Assembly: GCF_024606225.1 (NCBI RefSeq)
Contig: NZ_JAGRPU010000025.1
Location: 21,817 to 85,816, forward strand
Length of the DNA stretch: 64,000 nucleotides
Reading direction: 5' to 3'
From: Endozoicomonas sp. ISHI1
GTDB taxonomy: Bacteria > Pseudomonadota > Gammaproteobacteria > Pseudomonadales > Endozoicomonadaceae
The stretch's first letter is position 1. Each line of letters opens with the position of its first letter. The position numbers and the translations under genes are program-made. Shown piece after piece: positions 37,355 through 47,785 of this stretch. Below the pieces are notes generated by a model. The model ran no database searches, was not told the DNA's origin, and saw only the letters and a list, made by a program, of their open reading frames with translations.

Positions 37355-40300
37355 TTGAATAACCAGACCTTCATCATTTCAACCAGTTTGTCGATCTCCA
37401 CCGGCTTGGTCATATAGTCATTGGCGCCCGCTTCTATACACTTTGCCTTATCATCGGACATGGCCTTGGCTGTCAGTGCAATGACAGGCATACTCTTAAA
37501 CCGGTCAACTTCACGCATTTTGGTCATGGCTTCATAGCCGTCCATCACCGGCATCATGATGTCCATCAGCACCAGCTCAATACCCTCTTCTTCATCGAGC
37601 TTATCGAGGGCGTTTTGTCCATTATCAGCAATGACCACTTCCAACCCAATTCCCTGCAAGCCCTTGGATAATGCAAAGGTGTTGCGAAGATCATCATCCA
37701 CCAGCAGAATTTTATGACCTTCAAGGGATTTGTTATTCACCGACTTAGCTGCAGGCCTTAATTCGGCAGGAGCCGACTTTTCGATCGAATGAATGAAAAG
37801 GCTGATCTCATCCATCACCCTCTCGGAAGCATAATCCCCCTTCATAACCAGAGCACGGGTATATTTCTGCAGCTCTTTCTGGTCTTCTGCCGACAACTTC
37901 TTATCGGTATGAATGATGATCGATGGCATGTTGTCGCCCATCTTTTCCTGAAGCTTCTGTAAAAACGCCAGTCCACTGCTGTCTGGTAAATCGACATCCA
38001 TCACCAGACACTGCCAGTGATTCTCTGACATTGACTGTTCGGCTTCTTCAGCGGATGAAGCCTCGGCGATATTCATCCCTTTTTCTCTCAGCATTTTCGC
38101 CAGGTGTGATCGACTCTCTGCATCAATGTCCAATAACAGAGCATGTTGGATATCTTTTGAGAGAGCCGTTTTAAGCGTGCTGAAAACCTTTTCCAGGTCA
38201 CCTACCGACACCGGCTTGACCAGATAACCAACAGCCCCCTGTCGCTCTGACTCATCAGGATCACGTCCCGAAACGATGTGAACCGGTATATCTTTTGTCA
38301 TAGCATTCTTCTGCAACTGCCTGAGCACATCTTCACCATCCATATCTGGCAGGCCAAGATCCAGAATAATGGCCATAGGCTGCTCTTCGATCGCCGTCTG
38401 AATCCCTTCCTTACCATTGGCGGCCACCAGACATTGATAACCATGACTGCCGGAAAGCTGTTTGACGATATCCGAGAAATGCTGATCATCTTCAATGATC
38501 AGAATATTCTTTCCAGCTGTGGACCTTTTCTTTTTGATCGGAGGCTTATCAGCCACAGGAGCCGAGTCAGCTTTAGCTTTTTTTTCAGCAGGAGCGGAAG
38601 CGGCTTTTTGATAACCGTCACTGGTAGCGGGTGAATAACTGTCAGCCGTGACTTTTGCGCCATCAATTGAGCAAACGGCATTATCAGGCAGATAAACCGT
38701 AAACGTTGTTCCTTCTCCTTCGGCACTCTCTATGCCGATATGACCACCCAACATAGAAGTCAGTTCACGTGAGATTGCCAAACCTAACCCGGTTCCACCG
38801 TACTTTCTGCTGGTTGAACCATCCGCCTGCTGGAATGCCTCAAAGATGGCATCCTGCTTTTCTTCCGGAATGCCTATCCCGGTATCCCTGACTGCAAAGG
38901 CAACATAGGTTTCGTAGCCATGACCTGCCTTACGGGTTGAGTTGAATACCCGGATATAGACGCCCCCCTGTTCCGTAAACTTAAAGGCATTAGACAGGAA
39001 GTTTTTGATAACCTGCATAACCCTTTGGCTATCGGTGAGAATAACTCTGGTCGTCCCGGGATCTATATCCACAGAGAAATCCAGTCCCTTGTTTTCAGCC
39101 AGAGGTTTGAACAAAGTCCGCATACTGGAGCACAGCTCTTCAATATCCATATCTTCCAGATTGACACTCATCTTGCCGGCTTCAACCTTGGACAGATCAA
39201 GAATATCATTGATCAAATCGAGAAGTTCCTTCCCACCGCTGTAGATCACTTGTGCGGATTCAATCTGGTCTTCGTTAAGGTTACCTTCATCGTTATCTGC
39301 CAACATCTGTGCCAGAAGGAGAAGTGAGTTCAAAGGCGTCCGTAATTCATGGGACATATTGGCCAGGAACTCAGACTTGTATTTACTGGCCTGTTCCAGC
39401 TCTTCTGCCTTCTCTTCCAGGGTTTTTCTTGAAAGCTCAATATCCAGATTTTTTCGTTCAATCTCAGCTTTCTGTTGCTGAAGAAGCTCGGTTTTTTCTT
39501 CCAGCTCAGCGTTAGACTTCTGCATCTCCTCACTCTGGGCTCTTAGCTCCTCCTGGGACTCTTCCAACACTCTGGCCCGGCTTTCCAATTCATCATTGAC
39601 AGAACGCAGCTCTTCTTGCTGCTCTTTCATGGCCTCTGATTGCCGCGTGGTCTTTTCGAGCAGCTGATTGACACGGTTACGGTATTGGGCAGAATTAATA
39701 CCGATAGCGACACTTTCCAGAGCATCTTCGAGAAAGCCCCTCTGTTCATGCGTCAGCTCCCTGATAAGGGCAAACTCCAGAACTCCCTTAACTTCTCCCT
39801 CATAAACAAGCGGTACGGTAATAATCACTTTGGGAGACGTATTGCCCAATCCCGATTCAATTTTGATGTAATCTTCGGGAATGCCGGTCAACTCAATGGC
39901 CTGCTTCTCCAAAGCCGCCTGACCTACCAGACCTTCCCCGATCTCAAAAATGTTTTTGTTCTGCTGGCGTTTTTGCCAGGCAAAAGATGCCATCAGCTGC
40001 AATCGCTTCTCATCATCCATGACATACATGGCACCTGTCTGCATATGCAGGTAGCGGGCAAGGTAGGAGACGATGTTCTTACAGACCTCTGATAGCTCCT
40101 GCTCTCCCCTCATGCAGTTATTCAAACCTGCCAGACCTTCCTGCTGCCAGCTCTTGCGATCGTTATCACTGATAACATTTCTCAACTTCTCCGTCATCTC
40201 AGAGAAGCTGCGACTAAGGTCACTGATTTCATTGTGACCGCTGAGTACAGCACCCTGAGCATAATCACCCGACGCAACCCGATTAACCCAGGCAGTGATG

Positions 40301-41532
40301 GTTCTGATCGGTCTGACCAATCTTCGGGTAATGACCAGTGCAATCAGAATGACAATCAGGGCGGTAATCGCTGTGATATAGATCAGGCGATTTCTGAACT
40401 CAACAACAGAGACAAAGGCATCTTTCTGGCTCACTTCAGAGATAAGAGCCATAGGTGTGCCGGCGACCTCAATGGCATAAAAGGTTCCCAGAACACTCTC
40501 TTGATAGACATTGGTGTAGCTCTTGATATGAAAATGTTGATCGCCTTTATGACTGCCGGAGACATCTGAGTGAAGATCGAGTTCTCCACCAAAAAGTTCA
40601 TTCAGCTCTGCATCGCTATCAAGACCGTGACTTTGATCATCCATGTTATGATCATGAAGTTCATGGAATACGCCATCGGTATCAACATGAGCCAACCAGT
40701 CCTGAGTCAGGATATTATCTGCCTTCAATATCATGGACTGGCTTGAATCCAGATCTGTACCGTAGCGAATGTAGCCATCATCACCAATAAGATAGGATTT
40801 CAGAACATCACTAAACTGGTTTTCGCTCTCAAAAATGTTTTGAACGTTATGAGCCAGTATCTGAACCGCCAGAAAGCCGATTGTTTCCTCTTTCTCATCC
40901 ACCAGCGGCAGAATAAAGAAACTGACCTTCTGATCTCCAATGGGTGGATACGCAGTCACATCAGCATACTTGGGAACTACCTCTTTAAGGCTTTCACGGG
41001 CCGCTTTTGCAAGTGAGGTATTGGCAAGAGCCCCAATGAAAAGGTTTTTGCCCAGATCACTGTAGGCATTCACGGTATAAAGAATATTACCTTCAGTATC
41101 CCCCAAAATCAGATCGGAGTAATCGTAGTAACGTAAAAAGTCCACAAACTCACTGGAGTACTGATTCAGAATCTGATTATAACTGTCAGAATTAATGAAC
41201 ATTTCCGGTGATTTCTTAAGAGCCTTGCGACTCTCAATCAGATGTGACAGAAACTCCCGGGCCACTCCGGCCTTGATAAACAGGTTGGTGACTACCGAGT
41301 CAAAATAATCATTAATTTGCTGACTCAATAGCTGGTTGACAGTACTCAACTGTTCATAACGACTTTGAACGATGGTTTGTTTACCTTGACGGTATTCATT
41401 GAAACCAATCACCGTAATAGGTCCCAGCGACAAAACCATGAACCAGACAAAGAGTGTGACCGATAGACCATGCCTGAATTTTCTATCAGATGATTGTTGT
41501 GAATCCTGCATTTGTCTGGCCATCCCTGCCAC
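37351..41532 (-). CDS. Membrane hybrid histidine kinase with three receiver domains
   Basis: 1393 residues. TM1 (about 23-44) and TM2 (about 380-400) enclose a large periplasmic sensor domain. HAMP (400-455), a GAF domain (about 475-625) and a long Glu/Gln-rich coiled coil (630-715) follow. The HisKA box has His728 in SHELRTPLNSLL, with the ATPase motifs DTGIGIP and GTGLGLAIS after it. Receiver domains follow with acceptor Asp1058 (LDLGLPDMDG), Asp1179 (MDVDLPDSSG) and Asp1324 (MDIMMPVMDG), so all three look phosphorylatable. The multi-receiver design suggests phosphorelay or signal integration. A His-rich stretch in the sensor (HELHDHNMDDQSHG, then DQHFH) could bind metal. It is first in the operon with cheR, cheB and the cyclase. 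Confidence 0.93.
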   Translation of the reverse strand: MAGMARQMQDSQQSSDRKFRHGLSVTLFVWFMVLSLGPITVIGFNEYRQGKQTIVQSRYEQLSTVNQLLSQQINDYFDSVVTNLFIKAGVAREFLSHLIESRKALKKSPEMFINSDSYNQILNQYSSEFVDFLRYYDYSDLILGDTEGNILYTVNAYSDLGKNLFIGALANTSLAKAARESLKEVVPKYADVTAYPPIGDQKVSFFILPLVDEKEETIGFLAVQILAHNVQNIFESENQFSDVLKSYLIGDDGYIRYGTDLDSSQSMILKADNILTQDWLAHVDTDGVFHELHDHNMDDQSHGLDSDAELNELFGGELDLHSDVSGSHKGDQHFHIKSYTNVYQESVLGTFYAIEVAGTPMALISEVSQKDAFVSVVEFRNRLIYITAITALIVILIALVITRRLVRPIRTITAWVNRVASGDYAQGAVLSGHNEISDLSRSFSEMTEKLRNVISDNDRKSWQQEGLAGLNNCMRGEQELSEVCKNIVSYLARYLHMQTGAMYVMDDEKRLQLMASFAWQKRQQNKNIFEIGEGLVGQAALEKQAIELTGIPEDYIKIESGLGNTSPKVIITVPLVYEGEVKGVLEFALIRELTHEQRGFLEDALESVAIGINSAQYRNRVNQLLEKTTRQSEAMKEQQEELRSVNDELESRARVLEESQEELRAQSEEMQKSNAELEEKTELLQQQKAEIERKNLDIELSRKTLEEKAEELEQASKYKSEFLANMSHELRTPLNSLLLLAQMLADNDEGNLNEDQIESAQVIYSGGKELLDLINDILDLSKVEAGKMSVNLEDMDIEELCSSMRTLFKPLAENKGLDFSVDIDPGTTRVILTDSQRVMQVIKNFLSNAFKFTEQGGVYIRVFNSTRKAGHGYETYVAFAVRDTGIGIPEEKQDAIFEAFQQADGSTSRKYGGTGLGLAISRELTSMLGGHIGIESAEGEGTTFTVYLPDNAVCSIDGAKVTADSYSPATSDGYQKAASAPAEKKAKADSAPVADKPPIKKKRSTAGKNILIIEDDQHFSDIVKQLSGSHGYQCLVAANGKEGIQTAIEEQPMAIILDLGLPDMDGEDVLRQLQKNAMTKDIPVHIVSGRDPDESERQGAVGYLVKPVSVGDLEKVFSTLKTALSKDIQHALLLDIDAESRSHLAKMLREKGMNIAEASSAEEAEQSMSENHWQCLVMDVDLPDSSGLAFLQKLQEKMGDNMPSIIIHTDKKLSAEDQKELQKYTRALVMKGDYASERVMDEISLFIHSIEKSAPAELRPAAKSVNNKSLEGHKILLVDDDLRNTFALSKGLQGIGLEVVIADNGQNALDKLDEEEGIELVLMDIMMPVMDGYEAMTKMREVDRFKSMPVIALTAKAMSDDKAKCIEAGANDYMTKPVEIDKLVEMMKVWLFK

Positions 41533-42292
41533 TTAAATCCCAGTATGTAAGGTGTAATGCGCCTACCGCCAGAATTGCGAGACTTCAGCGGTTTATCCCT
41601 TATTGCATCGCCTATTTAAGGTAAAGTTTTAGAGCCGGTAAGCAGGAAAATAACACCGGTTATCCAATGGTGCTGGCAGAGCCTTGTCCCACATCACCGG
41701 AGGAAAAAGCCCTTTACCGCTGACGGAAGCAGTTTCCACAGATAAGAATACAGAATCGATTAAGAGCCCTTGTCCAAAAAAAAGCTTAAGATCTGATAAT
41801 GGCTACGGCTCATACCCTGAAGATACAGGCCTCCAAAAGCAAGATATCGCTGCTGAAACAGTAAACAGTGCAATGCCCCGGCAAACCCGCTAGATTAGGT
41901 TAAATTCAGGCAATTAATCAGCACAGACAAAGCAGATTAAGGCTATGCAACTCAACCAGATCGTTTACAACCATTTTCATTGTTCTCATTCTAAAGAGTC
42001 AAGACTGGCCGTGATCGTGGGTACCAATGGTGCGGGTAAACCGCCTCAATGGAAGGTATCAAAGTTGCCTCGGGCACGTAGGGGCAGAAGCGTCCCGGAT
42101 TCTGAATCGAATACTCCCTGTTCAACCTCGTCCGGAAAACGATCCAAACACCATTTTGCTTAACGAGTATCTTGATCTGGTTTACGCCGAAAAATGGCAG
42201 GAAGCAGAATAAAAGCGAAAAGCGTTGGACGCTATTTTTCAGGGGCAGGAACCGGCCCTGACCTAAGCTGACTTTTATATAAAAACCTTCAA
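41533..42292. other. 760-bp spacer with possible gene remnants
   Basis: No convincing gene is present. A frame at 41684-41893 (TTG start, 69 codons, no ribosome binding site) is polar and unrecognised. At 41945-42240 two frames carry fragments, VIVGTNGAGK (P-loop-like) and LLNEYLDLVYAEKWQEAE, that look like pieces of one broken gene. The promoter of the kinase operon should lie in 41533-41680 on the - strand, but no box stands out. Confidence 0.4.
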
Positions 42293-42304
42293 ATGGGGGC
42301 CCAT

Positions 42305-42886
42305 ATGAGACATCAAGCAATACAAATCATGGATACCGTGACAGAAGACGAGTACTTGAATTACGAAAGTACTTCAACGATTCGTCATGAATACTACAGT
42401 GGCTATGTGGTCGCTATGGCAGGCGACACGGCAAACCATAATAAGATCACTTTGAATCTGGCAACTCTTCTACATAGCAAACTGCCAGAAGGTTGTGAAT
42501 TGTATTCATCGGATATGCGTTTAAAGGTCAAGGGACAGAAGGAAGTCAGTTACCGCTACCCTGACGTGTGGGTACGTTGTGGCAATGAATCATTGACCAC
42601 TGAGACGACAGGTGAGGATGCCTGCCTGATCATTGAAGTTATGAGCCATGGAACCCGAACCGTCGATGAGACTTATAAAGTGACTGAGTATGCAGAAGCA
42701 TTGAAACACTGCAATGGCGAGTATTTAATGGTCGATTCTGAGCGCCATTATGTGATATTGAAAGGCTGGGTAAATGGCAGGTTTATTACCAGGAGGAAGC
42801 TGACATCCACCGGATTGATTTATTTTGAATCTATAAAATCACAGTTTTCTGTCGAGGATATCTACCAGAAAATCCTGTTAAACTGA
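42305..42886 (+). CDS. Uma2-family (DUF820) PD-(D/E)XK-like protein
   Basis: 193 residues from ATG at 42305, chosen because GGGGG stands 6 nt upstream. An alternative ATG lies at 42293. Family features are the N-terminal MTEDEYL-like segment (TVTEDEYLNYES), IRHEYYSGYVVAMAGDT, the YRYPDVWVRC strand with the Asp of the nuclease-like core and the IIEVMS strand with its Glu. The family has a restriction-endonuclease-like fold, but its cellular role is poorly known. It is common in multicopy in cyanobacteria and symbionts. It stands alone on the + strand, divergent from the kinase operon. Confidence 0.85.
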   Translation: MRHQAIQIMDTVTEDEYLNYESTSTIRHEYYSGYVVAMAGDTANHNKITLNLATLLHSKLPEGCELYSSDMRLKVKGQKEVSYRYPDVWVRCGNESLTTETTGEDACLIIEVMSHGTRTVDETYKVTEYAEALKHCNGEYLMVDSERHYVILKGWVNGRFITRRKLTSTGLIYFESIKSQFSVEDIYQKILLN

Positions 42887-42989
42887 GCCCCATCCGGCAT
42901 AAATCTGTGTTCATAATGTTGGCGTCAGATAAGCCGGTGGGTCTCACAACAGGCCCAAGCCAGATCGGAAAGATCGACTTCTCAGCCAA

Positions 42990-43097
42990 TCAATGAATCA
43001 TCTTGACCAACCATAACATGGTGCCGATCAGGCTGTATAAAGAGCAGGTTAAAAGGGCAATTTCCTGACGGGACAGTCGATCATTCGCAGCTTTCAT
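42990..43097 (-). CDS. Small single-helix membrane protein (35 aa)
   Basis: MKAANDRLSRQEIALLTCSL begins the product, followed by YSLIGTMLWLVKMIH. It has a basic cytoplasmic head and one hydrophobic helix (about 12-32). GAGG lies 8 nt before the ATG at 43097, and a second in-frame ATG at 43118 lacks a ribosome binding site. It stands downstream of livF, on the same strand, about 215 bp away. Too short for homology by eye. Coding is supported only by the ribosome binding site and the helix. Confidence 0.4.
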   Translation of the reverse strand: MKAANDRLSRQEIALLTCSLYSLIGTMLWLVKMIH

Positions 43098-43312
43098 AAT
43101 GCTTACCTCGTACTTCATAATCGCTATTCAAACATTACACTTTCCAGTGTAGCGATCAGAGTCGGCGTCCAAATGGCTGGCAAAACATCAAAAACCTGAT
43201 GCCCGCGGGTGTCGAGCCTGTTTTCGTCATTTGGGGGTCCATAAGCAGGAATAGATGAGCGGTCTTTTGATGATCCAGACTACCTGATTGGCTGTTTTTC
43301 GCCAGAAAAGCG

Positions 43313-44032
43313 TCAGGCTCCCAGATAAGCTTTCCGGACAGCATCATCCGCCAACAATTCATCACCGCCACCCTGTAACACGATACGACCGTTTTCCAGA
43401 ACATAGCCCCGGTCTGCCAGTCTCAGAGCCTGGTTGGCATTCTGCTCCACCAGAAAAACCGTAACACCTTCTTCCCGGAGACGTTCGATAATTTCAAAAA
43501 TCTGTTGGATAACAATCGGTGCCAGTCCGAGACTGGGCTCATCCAGTAACAGCAATTCCGGGCTGCTCATCAGGGCTCTTGCGATCGCCAGCATCTGTTG
43601 CTCTCCTCCGGACATAGTACCACCTCTCTGGTACAGCCGCTCTTTCAGACGGGGGAAGAGCTCCAGCACATGTTCATAGTTTTTCCGGAAAGGCTCACCA
43701 TCGACAAAAAAACCGCCCATAGTCAGGTTTTCTTCAACAGACAATCTGGAGAAAATTCTTCGTCCTTCCGGGACAACAGCAATGCCTGAACGCATAATTT
43801 CGGAGGTAGGACGACCCGAGAACTCCTGACCCTTGAAGAGTATGGAACCCGATTCAGCCCGGGGTTCACCACAAATGGTCATCAGTAATGAAGACTTGCC
43901 AGCACCATTGGCGCCTATCAGAGTAACGATCTCACCTGCCGAGATATCCACACTGACGTCATCCAGAGCCTGGATCTTTCCATAGAAGGTAGACACGTTT
44001 CGAATGCTAAGAAGTGGTTCAGGTGCTGACAT
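43313..44032 (-). CDS. livF: Branched-chain amino-acid ABC transporter ATP-binding protein LivF
   Basis: 239 residues, the normal LivF length. Walker A GANGAGKSSLLM near 37-48, the Q-loop region, the ABC signature SGGEQQM and Walker B LLLLDEPSLGLAP are all present, as is the switch His region (FLVEQNANQAL). LivF-type proteins have VEQNA after Walker B, which separates them from LivG. It energises import of leucine, isoleucine or valine at the inner membrane with LivG and the LivHM channel. It is last in the livHMGF run, 105 bp after livG. Confidence 0.93.
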   Translation of the reverse strand: MSAPEPLLSIRNVSTFYGKIQALDDVSVDISAGEIVTLIGANGAGKSSLLMTICGEPRAESGSILFKGQEFSGRPTSEIMRSGIAVVPEGRRIFSRLSVEENLTMGGFFVDGEPFRKNYEHVLELFPRLKERLYQRGGTMSGGEQQMLAIARALMSSPELLLLDEPSLGLAPIVIQQIFEIIERLREEGVTVFLVEQNANQALRLADRGYVLENGRIVLQGGGDELLADDAVRKAYLGA

Positions 44033-44137
44033 ACTGCTACTGCCCTTTATTTATTCTGATTGTTATTTATTTTGACCGTTATTAAGAGTCATCGAAGATA
44101 ACAGAAATACGTTTGCAAGACAGCCCGAAACTCACGG

Positions 44138-44905
44138 CTATCCCTCACCCAAATAAGCCCTGATCACCTCAGGGTTGTTGCGAATATCCTCCGGCACACC
44201 TGACGCCAGTGGACGTCCCTGATTGATGACATAAATCCGGTCAGAGATATCCATAACCAGCTTCATATCATGTTCAATCAATAACACAGTAACGCCATGA
44301 TCCCGTCGCAGATCTGAAATCAGCTGATCCAGCTCTGCCGTCTCATTGGGATTGAGACCTGCTGCAGGTTCATCCAACATCAATAACTCGGGCTGAGTCA
44401 CCATACAACGGGCAATCTCCAGTCTGCGTTGCTGTCCATAAGCCAGGTTACCCGCTTCACGATTGGCAAATTCGGTCAGACCCACTTTATCCAACCAGAA
44501 CTCAGACCTCGCCATCGCTTTTTCTTCACTACGCCGATAGCCGGGGGTTTTAAACAATCCCGCCAACAACCCTGTATTCAGATGTCGGTGCTGAGCAACC
44601 AGAAGGTTTTCCAACACGGTCATGCCCTTAAACAGACGCACATTCTGGAAGGTTCTCACGATACCAAGCCGGGCTATTTTATAGCCCGGTACCTTCTCGA
44701 TAGCCTGACCTTTATATTGAACAGAACCACCTGTCGCCTGATAAAAGCCCGTAAGGCAGTTAAAAACGGTCGTTTTGCCGGCACCATTGGGTCCAATCAT
44801 GGAAACGATTTCACCCGGACGGATTTTCAGCGCCATCTGATCAACAGCCAGTAGTCCGCCAAAGCGCATACTCAGATCAGAAACGTCCAGTAAACATTCA
44901 CTCAT
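44138..44905 (-). CDS. livG: Branched-chain amino-acid ABC transporter ATP-binding protein LivG
   Basis: 255 residues. Walker A GPNGAGKTTVFN, the LivG-type IARLGIVRTFQNVRLF segment, signature LAYGQQRRLEIAR and Walker B LLMLDEPAAGLNP are visible, followed by VLLIEHDMKLVMDISDRI. The C-terminal PEVIRAYLGEG ending is typical of the LivG/BraF group. It lies 14 bp downstream of livM in the operon and forms the ATPase heterodimer with LivF. Confidence 0.93.
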   Translation of the reverse strand: MSECLLDVSDLSMRFGGLLAVDQMALKIRPGEIVSMIGPNGAGKTTVFNCLTGFYQATGGSVQYKGQAIEKVPGYKIARLGIVRTFQNVRLFKGMTVLENLLVAQHRHLNTGLLAGLFKTPGYRRSEEKAMARSEFWLDKVGLTEFANREAGNLAYGQQRRLEIARCMVTQPELLMLDEPAAGLNPNETAELDQLISDLRRDHGVTVLLIEHDMKLVMDISDRIYVINQGRPLASGVPEDIRNNPEVIRAYLGEG

Positions 44906-44919
44906 TCTGATTCCTCCAT

Positions 44920-46242
44920 TTATACGCTTTCGGCCAATGATGCTGTCTTGACCGGACTGCCCGACTCAGACCTGCTCGATTTAGTCTTGATATGAGGCCG
45001 CTTCATGGGCATCAGCCCTTCAGGGCGCCATACCATCATACAGACCATCATTAACCCGAACATCAGCATCCGGTATTCTTGGAATTCACGGGCAAACTCA
45101 GGCAAAACGGTCATAATCACAGCGGCAAGAATGACACCGACCTGAGACCCCATTCCGCCCAGTACGACAATGGCCAGAATGATGGCGGACTCAATAAAGG
45201 TGAACGACTCTGGACTAATAAAACCTTGACGGGCAGCAAAGAAGGTGCCTGCAAAGCCGGCAAACGCAGCCCCTATGGTGAATGCAGACAGTTTGATGGC
45301 CGTAGGATTTAATCCCAGTGAACGACAGGCAATATCGTCTTCACGCAACGCTTCCCAGGCTCTGCCAATGGGCATTCTGAGCAGTCGATTGATCACAAAA
45401 AGCGTGGCAATCACCAGCAAAACCGCCAGTATGTACAGAAAAATCACCTTGTACTCACTGCTGTAATCAATGCCAAAGTATTCGTGGAAAGGAACATTCC
45501 CTTCTTCCTTCGCCCTGCGTCCAAATTCAAGACCAAAAAGAGTCGGTTTCGGAATCTGACTGATACCGTTGGGACCACCGGTTAATGTCGTCCAATTGTT
45601 GAGCAGGATTCGAATGATTTCACCAAAGCCCAGAGTCACAATGGCCAGATAATCACCCCGAAGCCTGAGCACCGGGAAACCCAGAATAAACCCAAAGAAA
45701 GCAGCCAGAAAACCGCCCAACACCAGACTGCTCCAGAAATCGAGGCCCAGATATTGATTCAATAAGGCATAACTGTAGGCACCGACGGCATAAAAGCCGA
45801 CATAACCCAGGTCAAGAAGACCAGCCAGCCCCACCACAATGTTCAGACCCAGTCCCAGCATGACGTAAATCAGAGCCAGAGTTGCCAGATCCACAGCGCC
45901 CCTGGAAACAAAGAATGGCCAGATCATCAATCCTGCTACTGCAAAGCAGATTAAAAGAGTTTTAGCCTCTTTTTTCTCAGTTGCTTTGATCAGCTTTGCT
46001 GCATTAATAGATGGCAACTGTTGTTTTATTCCTGAAAGCCCCTGATCGATTGGCGCTCTGAATAACTGAAAGAAGAAAACAACAGCCACACCTGCTGCTA
46101 TCCAGAAGAGGGAAGAAGGATCAGCTAATGAAACCTTCAGCCCAACACCCGAGGGCTCAAGACGAACCCCCATCATCAGGCTGGTTAAAACCAGCAAAAC
46201 GACTGCCGAGAGCACTGCCGGAGTATAGCGTAATGATTTCAT
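44920..46242 (-). CDS. livM: Branched-chain amino-acid ABC transporter permease LivM
   Basis: 440 residues with about ten hydrophobic segments. The family core is recognisable from [20 protein letters not shown] through [18 protein letters not shown] and [13 protein letters not shown]. The N-terminal extension of about 110 residues with two extra helices matches the longer proteobacterial LivM type. Its ATG overlaps the livH stop by 4 bp. It is the inner-membrane channel half paired with LivH. Confidence 0.93.
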   Translation of the reverse strand: MKSLRYTPAVLSAVVLLVLTSLMMGVRLEPSGVGLKVSLADPSSLFWIAAGVAVVFFFQLFRAPIDQGLSGIKQQLPSINAAKLIKATEKKEAKTLLICFAVAGLMIWPFFVSRGAVDLATLALIYVMLGLGLNIVVGLAGLLDLGYVGFYAVGAYSYALLNQYLGLDFWSSLVLGGFLAAFFGFILGFPVLRLRGDYLAIVTLGFGEIIRILLNNWTTLTGGPNGISQIPKPTLFGLEFGRRAKEEGNVPFHEYFGIDYSSEYKVIFLYILAVLLVIATLFVINRLLRMPIGRAWEALREDDIACRSLGLNPTAIKLSAFTIGAAFAGFAGTFFAARQGFISPESFTFIESAIILAIVVLGGMGSQVGVILAAVIMTVLPEFAREFQEYRMLMFGLMMVCMMVWRPEGLMPMKRPHIKTKSSRSESGSPVKTASLAESV

Positions 46243-47165
46243 ACTTTTTCAACCTCCGGCTTGCCCAGAATACCTGAGGGTCTGAACAGAAGAATCAGAA
46301 CAAGAAGACTAAAGGCGACAACGTCCTTATATTCCGTACTGAAGTAACCCGCAGTGAAGGCCTCCGTGACGCCGAGAATCAAACCACCCAACACAGCTCC
46401 GGGTATACTTCCGATTCCTCCCAGCACGGCAGCAGTGAACGCTTTAAGACCTGCCATAAAACCGATGTGAGGATTGATTACCCCGTAATACATACCAAGC
46501 AATACACCCGCTACCGCGGCAAGAGCCGCTCCGATAACAAAAGTGATCGAAATAATCTGATGCGTGTTGATTCCCAGCAGCCCGGTCATTCCAAGATCTT
46601 CAGCACAGGCTCTGCAGGCCCGCCCCATTTTTGACCTGGAGATGAACAGAGTCAGAGCCGTCATGGCAATAAACGTCACCGCAAAGATGATTAACTGCAT
46701 GTACGACACAGTTGCGTGAAAACCCTCTTCAGGACCAAAAGTCCAGCCACCACTGATCATGCCAGGCATAGCTATATCCCTTGACCCCTGGGCAAGACGG
46801 ACATAGTTCTGCAGGAAAATAGACATACCAATGGCAGAAATAAGGGCAATCAGCCGGTTGCTGTTTCTCAAGGGCCGATAGGCAACCCTTTCAACAGCAT
46901 AACCATAGGTACTGGTGATAATGATGCTGATGACAAAGGCGGAAACCAGCATCAGTGAAACACTGTCTATTCCCATCATCGCTAACGCGGCCAGTACCGC
47001 AAAAGCGATGTAACTGCCAATCATGTAGATCTCACCATGAGCAAAATTGATCATGCCAATAATGCCGTACACCATGGTATAACCGATAGCGATCAGAGCG
47101 TACGTACTACCTATCGTCAAACCGTTAAGTAGTTGCTGAATAAGGTAAAAACCTGAATCCCCCAT
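46239..47165 (-). CDS. livH: Branched-chain amino-acid ABC transporter permease LivH
   Basis: 308 residues, eight or so membrane helices. Characteristic stretches are [53 protein letters not shown] and [15 protein letters not shown]. It is the first gene of the livHMGF run. The gene normally found upstream, for the periplasmic binding protein, is displaced to 59472-60599 by the restriction island. Confidence 0.94.
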   Translation of the reverse strand: MGDSGFYLIQQLLNGLTIGSTYALIAIGYTMVYGIIGMINFAHGEIYMIGSYIAFAVLAALAMMGIDSVSLMLVSAFVISIIITSTYGYAVERVAYRPLRNSNRLIALISAIGMSIFLQNYVRLAQGSRDIAMPGMISGGWTFGPEEGFHATVSYMQLIIFAVTFIAMTALTLFISRSKMGRACRACAEDLGMTGLLGINTHQIISITFVIGAALAAVAGVLLGMYYGVINPHIGFMAGLKAFTAAVLGGIGSIPGAVLGGLILGVTEAFTAGYFSTEYKDVVAFSLLVLILLFRPSGILGKPEVEKV

Positions 47166-47467
47166 TCCACGACCTCGTTTTTTTATTCTTGTAAACGTTG
47201 TTTTTTCTACTATTTTTTACTTTTCTTCAGAGGGTTTGCTCTGACTCAGCCACAAGAAAGTCTGCGAAATATCATCCTCGACCTATCTGGGTCAAAACCC
47301 ATATGTCAGGGCTGAAGATCTATAAAAAACCCCTCAATGTCGGGCCGATTCTCTCACACGACAAAGGCTCTTGGTAGGGATGGAACAAAAAAATAGCTGG
47401 CGGAAAATTCCCCATTAATCAGGGCCGTATTGCAACTGAATTCAGCCGTATTACACGAGATTCACTC
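47166..47467. other. Spacer between livH and the restriction island
   Basis: 302 bp without a gene. No clear terminator or -10/-35 pair could be named. The left limit of the island lies somewhere here or within the following fragment. Confidence 0.4.
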
Positions 47468-47713
47468 ATGAATAAGCAAAACCAAACCATTAACCTGAGC
47501 CTCAATAAAGAATATAAAGACTGGCTGAAAGCTCTGAAACAGAAGGTACTGTCGACTCAGCTCAAAGCAGCGGTTCAAGTAAATTCGACCTTACTGGCTT
47601 TTTACTGGGAATTGGGGGAGGACATTGTTCGTAGACAGGCTCAGGCTAACTGGGGCGACGGATTCCTGAAACAACTTAGTAAAGACTTGATGACAGAATT
47701 TGATGTACTCTAG
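47468..47713 (+). pseudogene. 5' fragment of a DUF1016 (YhcG-type) nuclease gene
   Basis: 81 codons matching the N-terminus of the intact copy at 50017: [20 protein letters not shown], then [20 protein letters not shown] and [13 protein letters not shown]. The frame ends after MTEFDVL, where relatives continue PEIKGFS. All of the C-terminal nuclease domain is missing. The last 130 bp correspond to the start of the truncated copy at 58421, so the two fragments overlap in content and bracket the island. Confidence 0.75.
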
Positions 47714-47785
47714 CAGCATCAATGTCAATCAAATCGTCACTTTTGCTGACTCTCCTGCCAGCCAAAAGTCCAATCTGGTCAAGAT

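Noticed and set aside
41945..42240. P-loop ATPase gene
   Set aside because: Only one motif-like stretch (GTNGAGK) is present, with no continuing frame. Kept only as a possible remnant.
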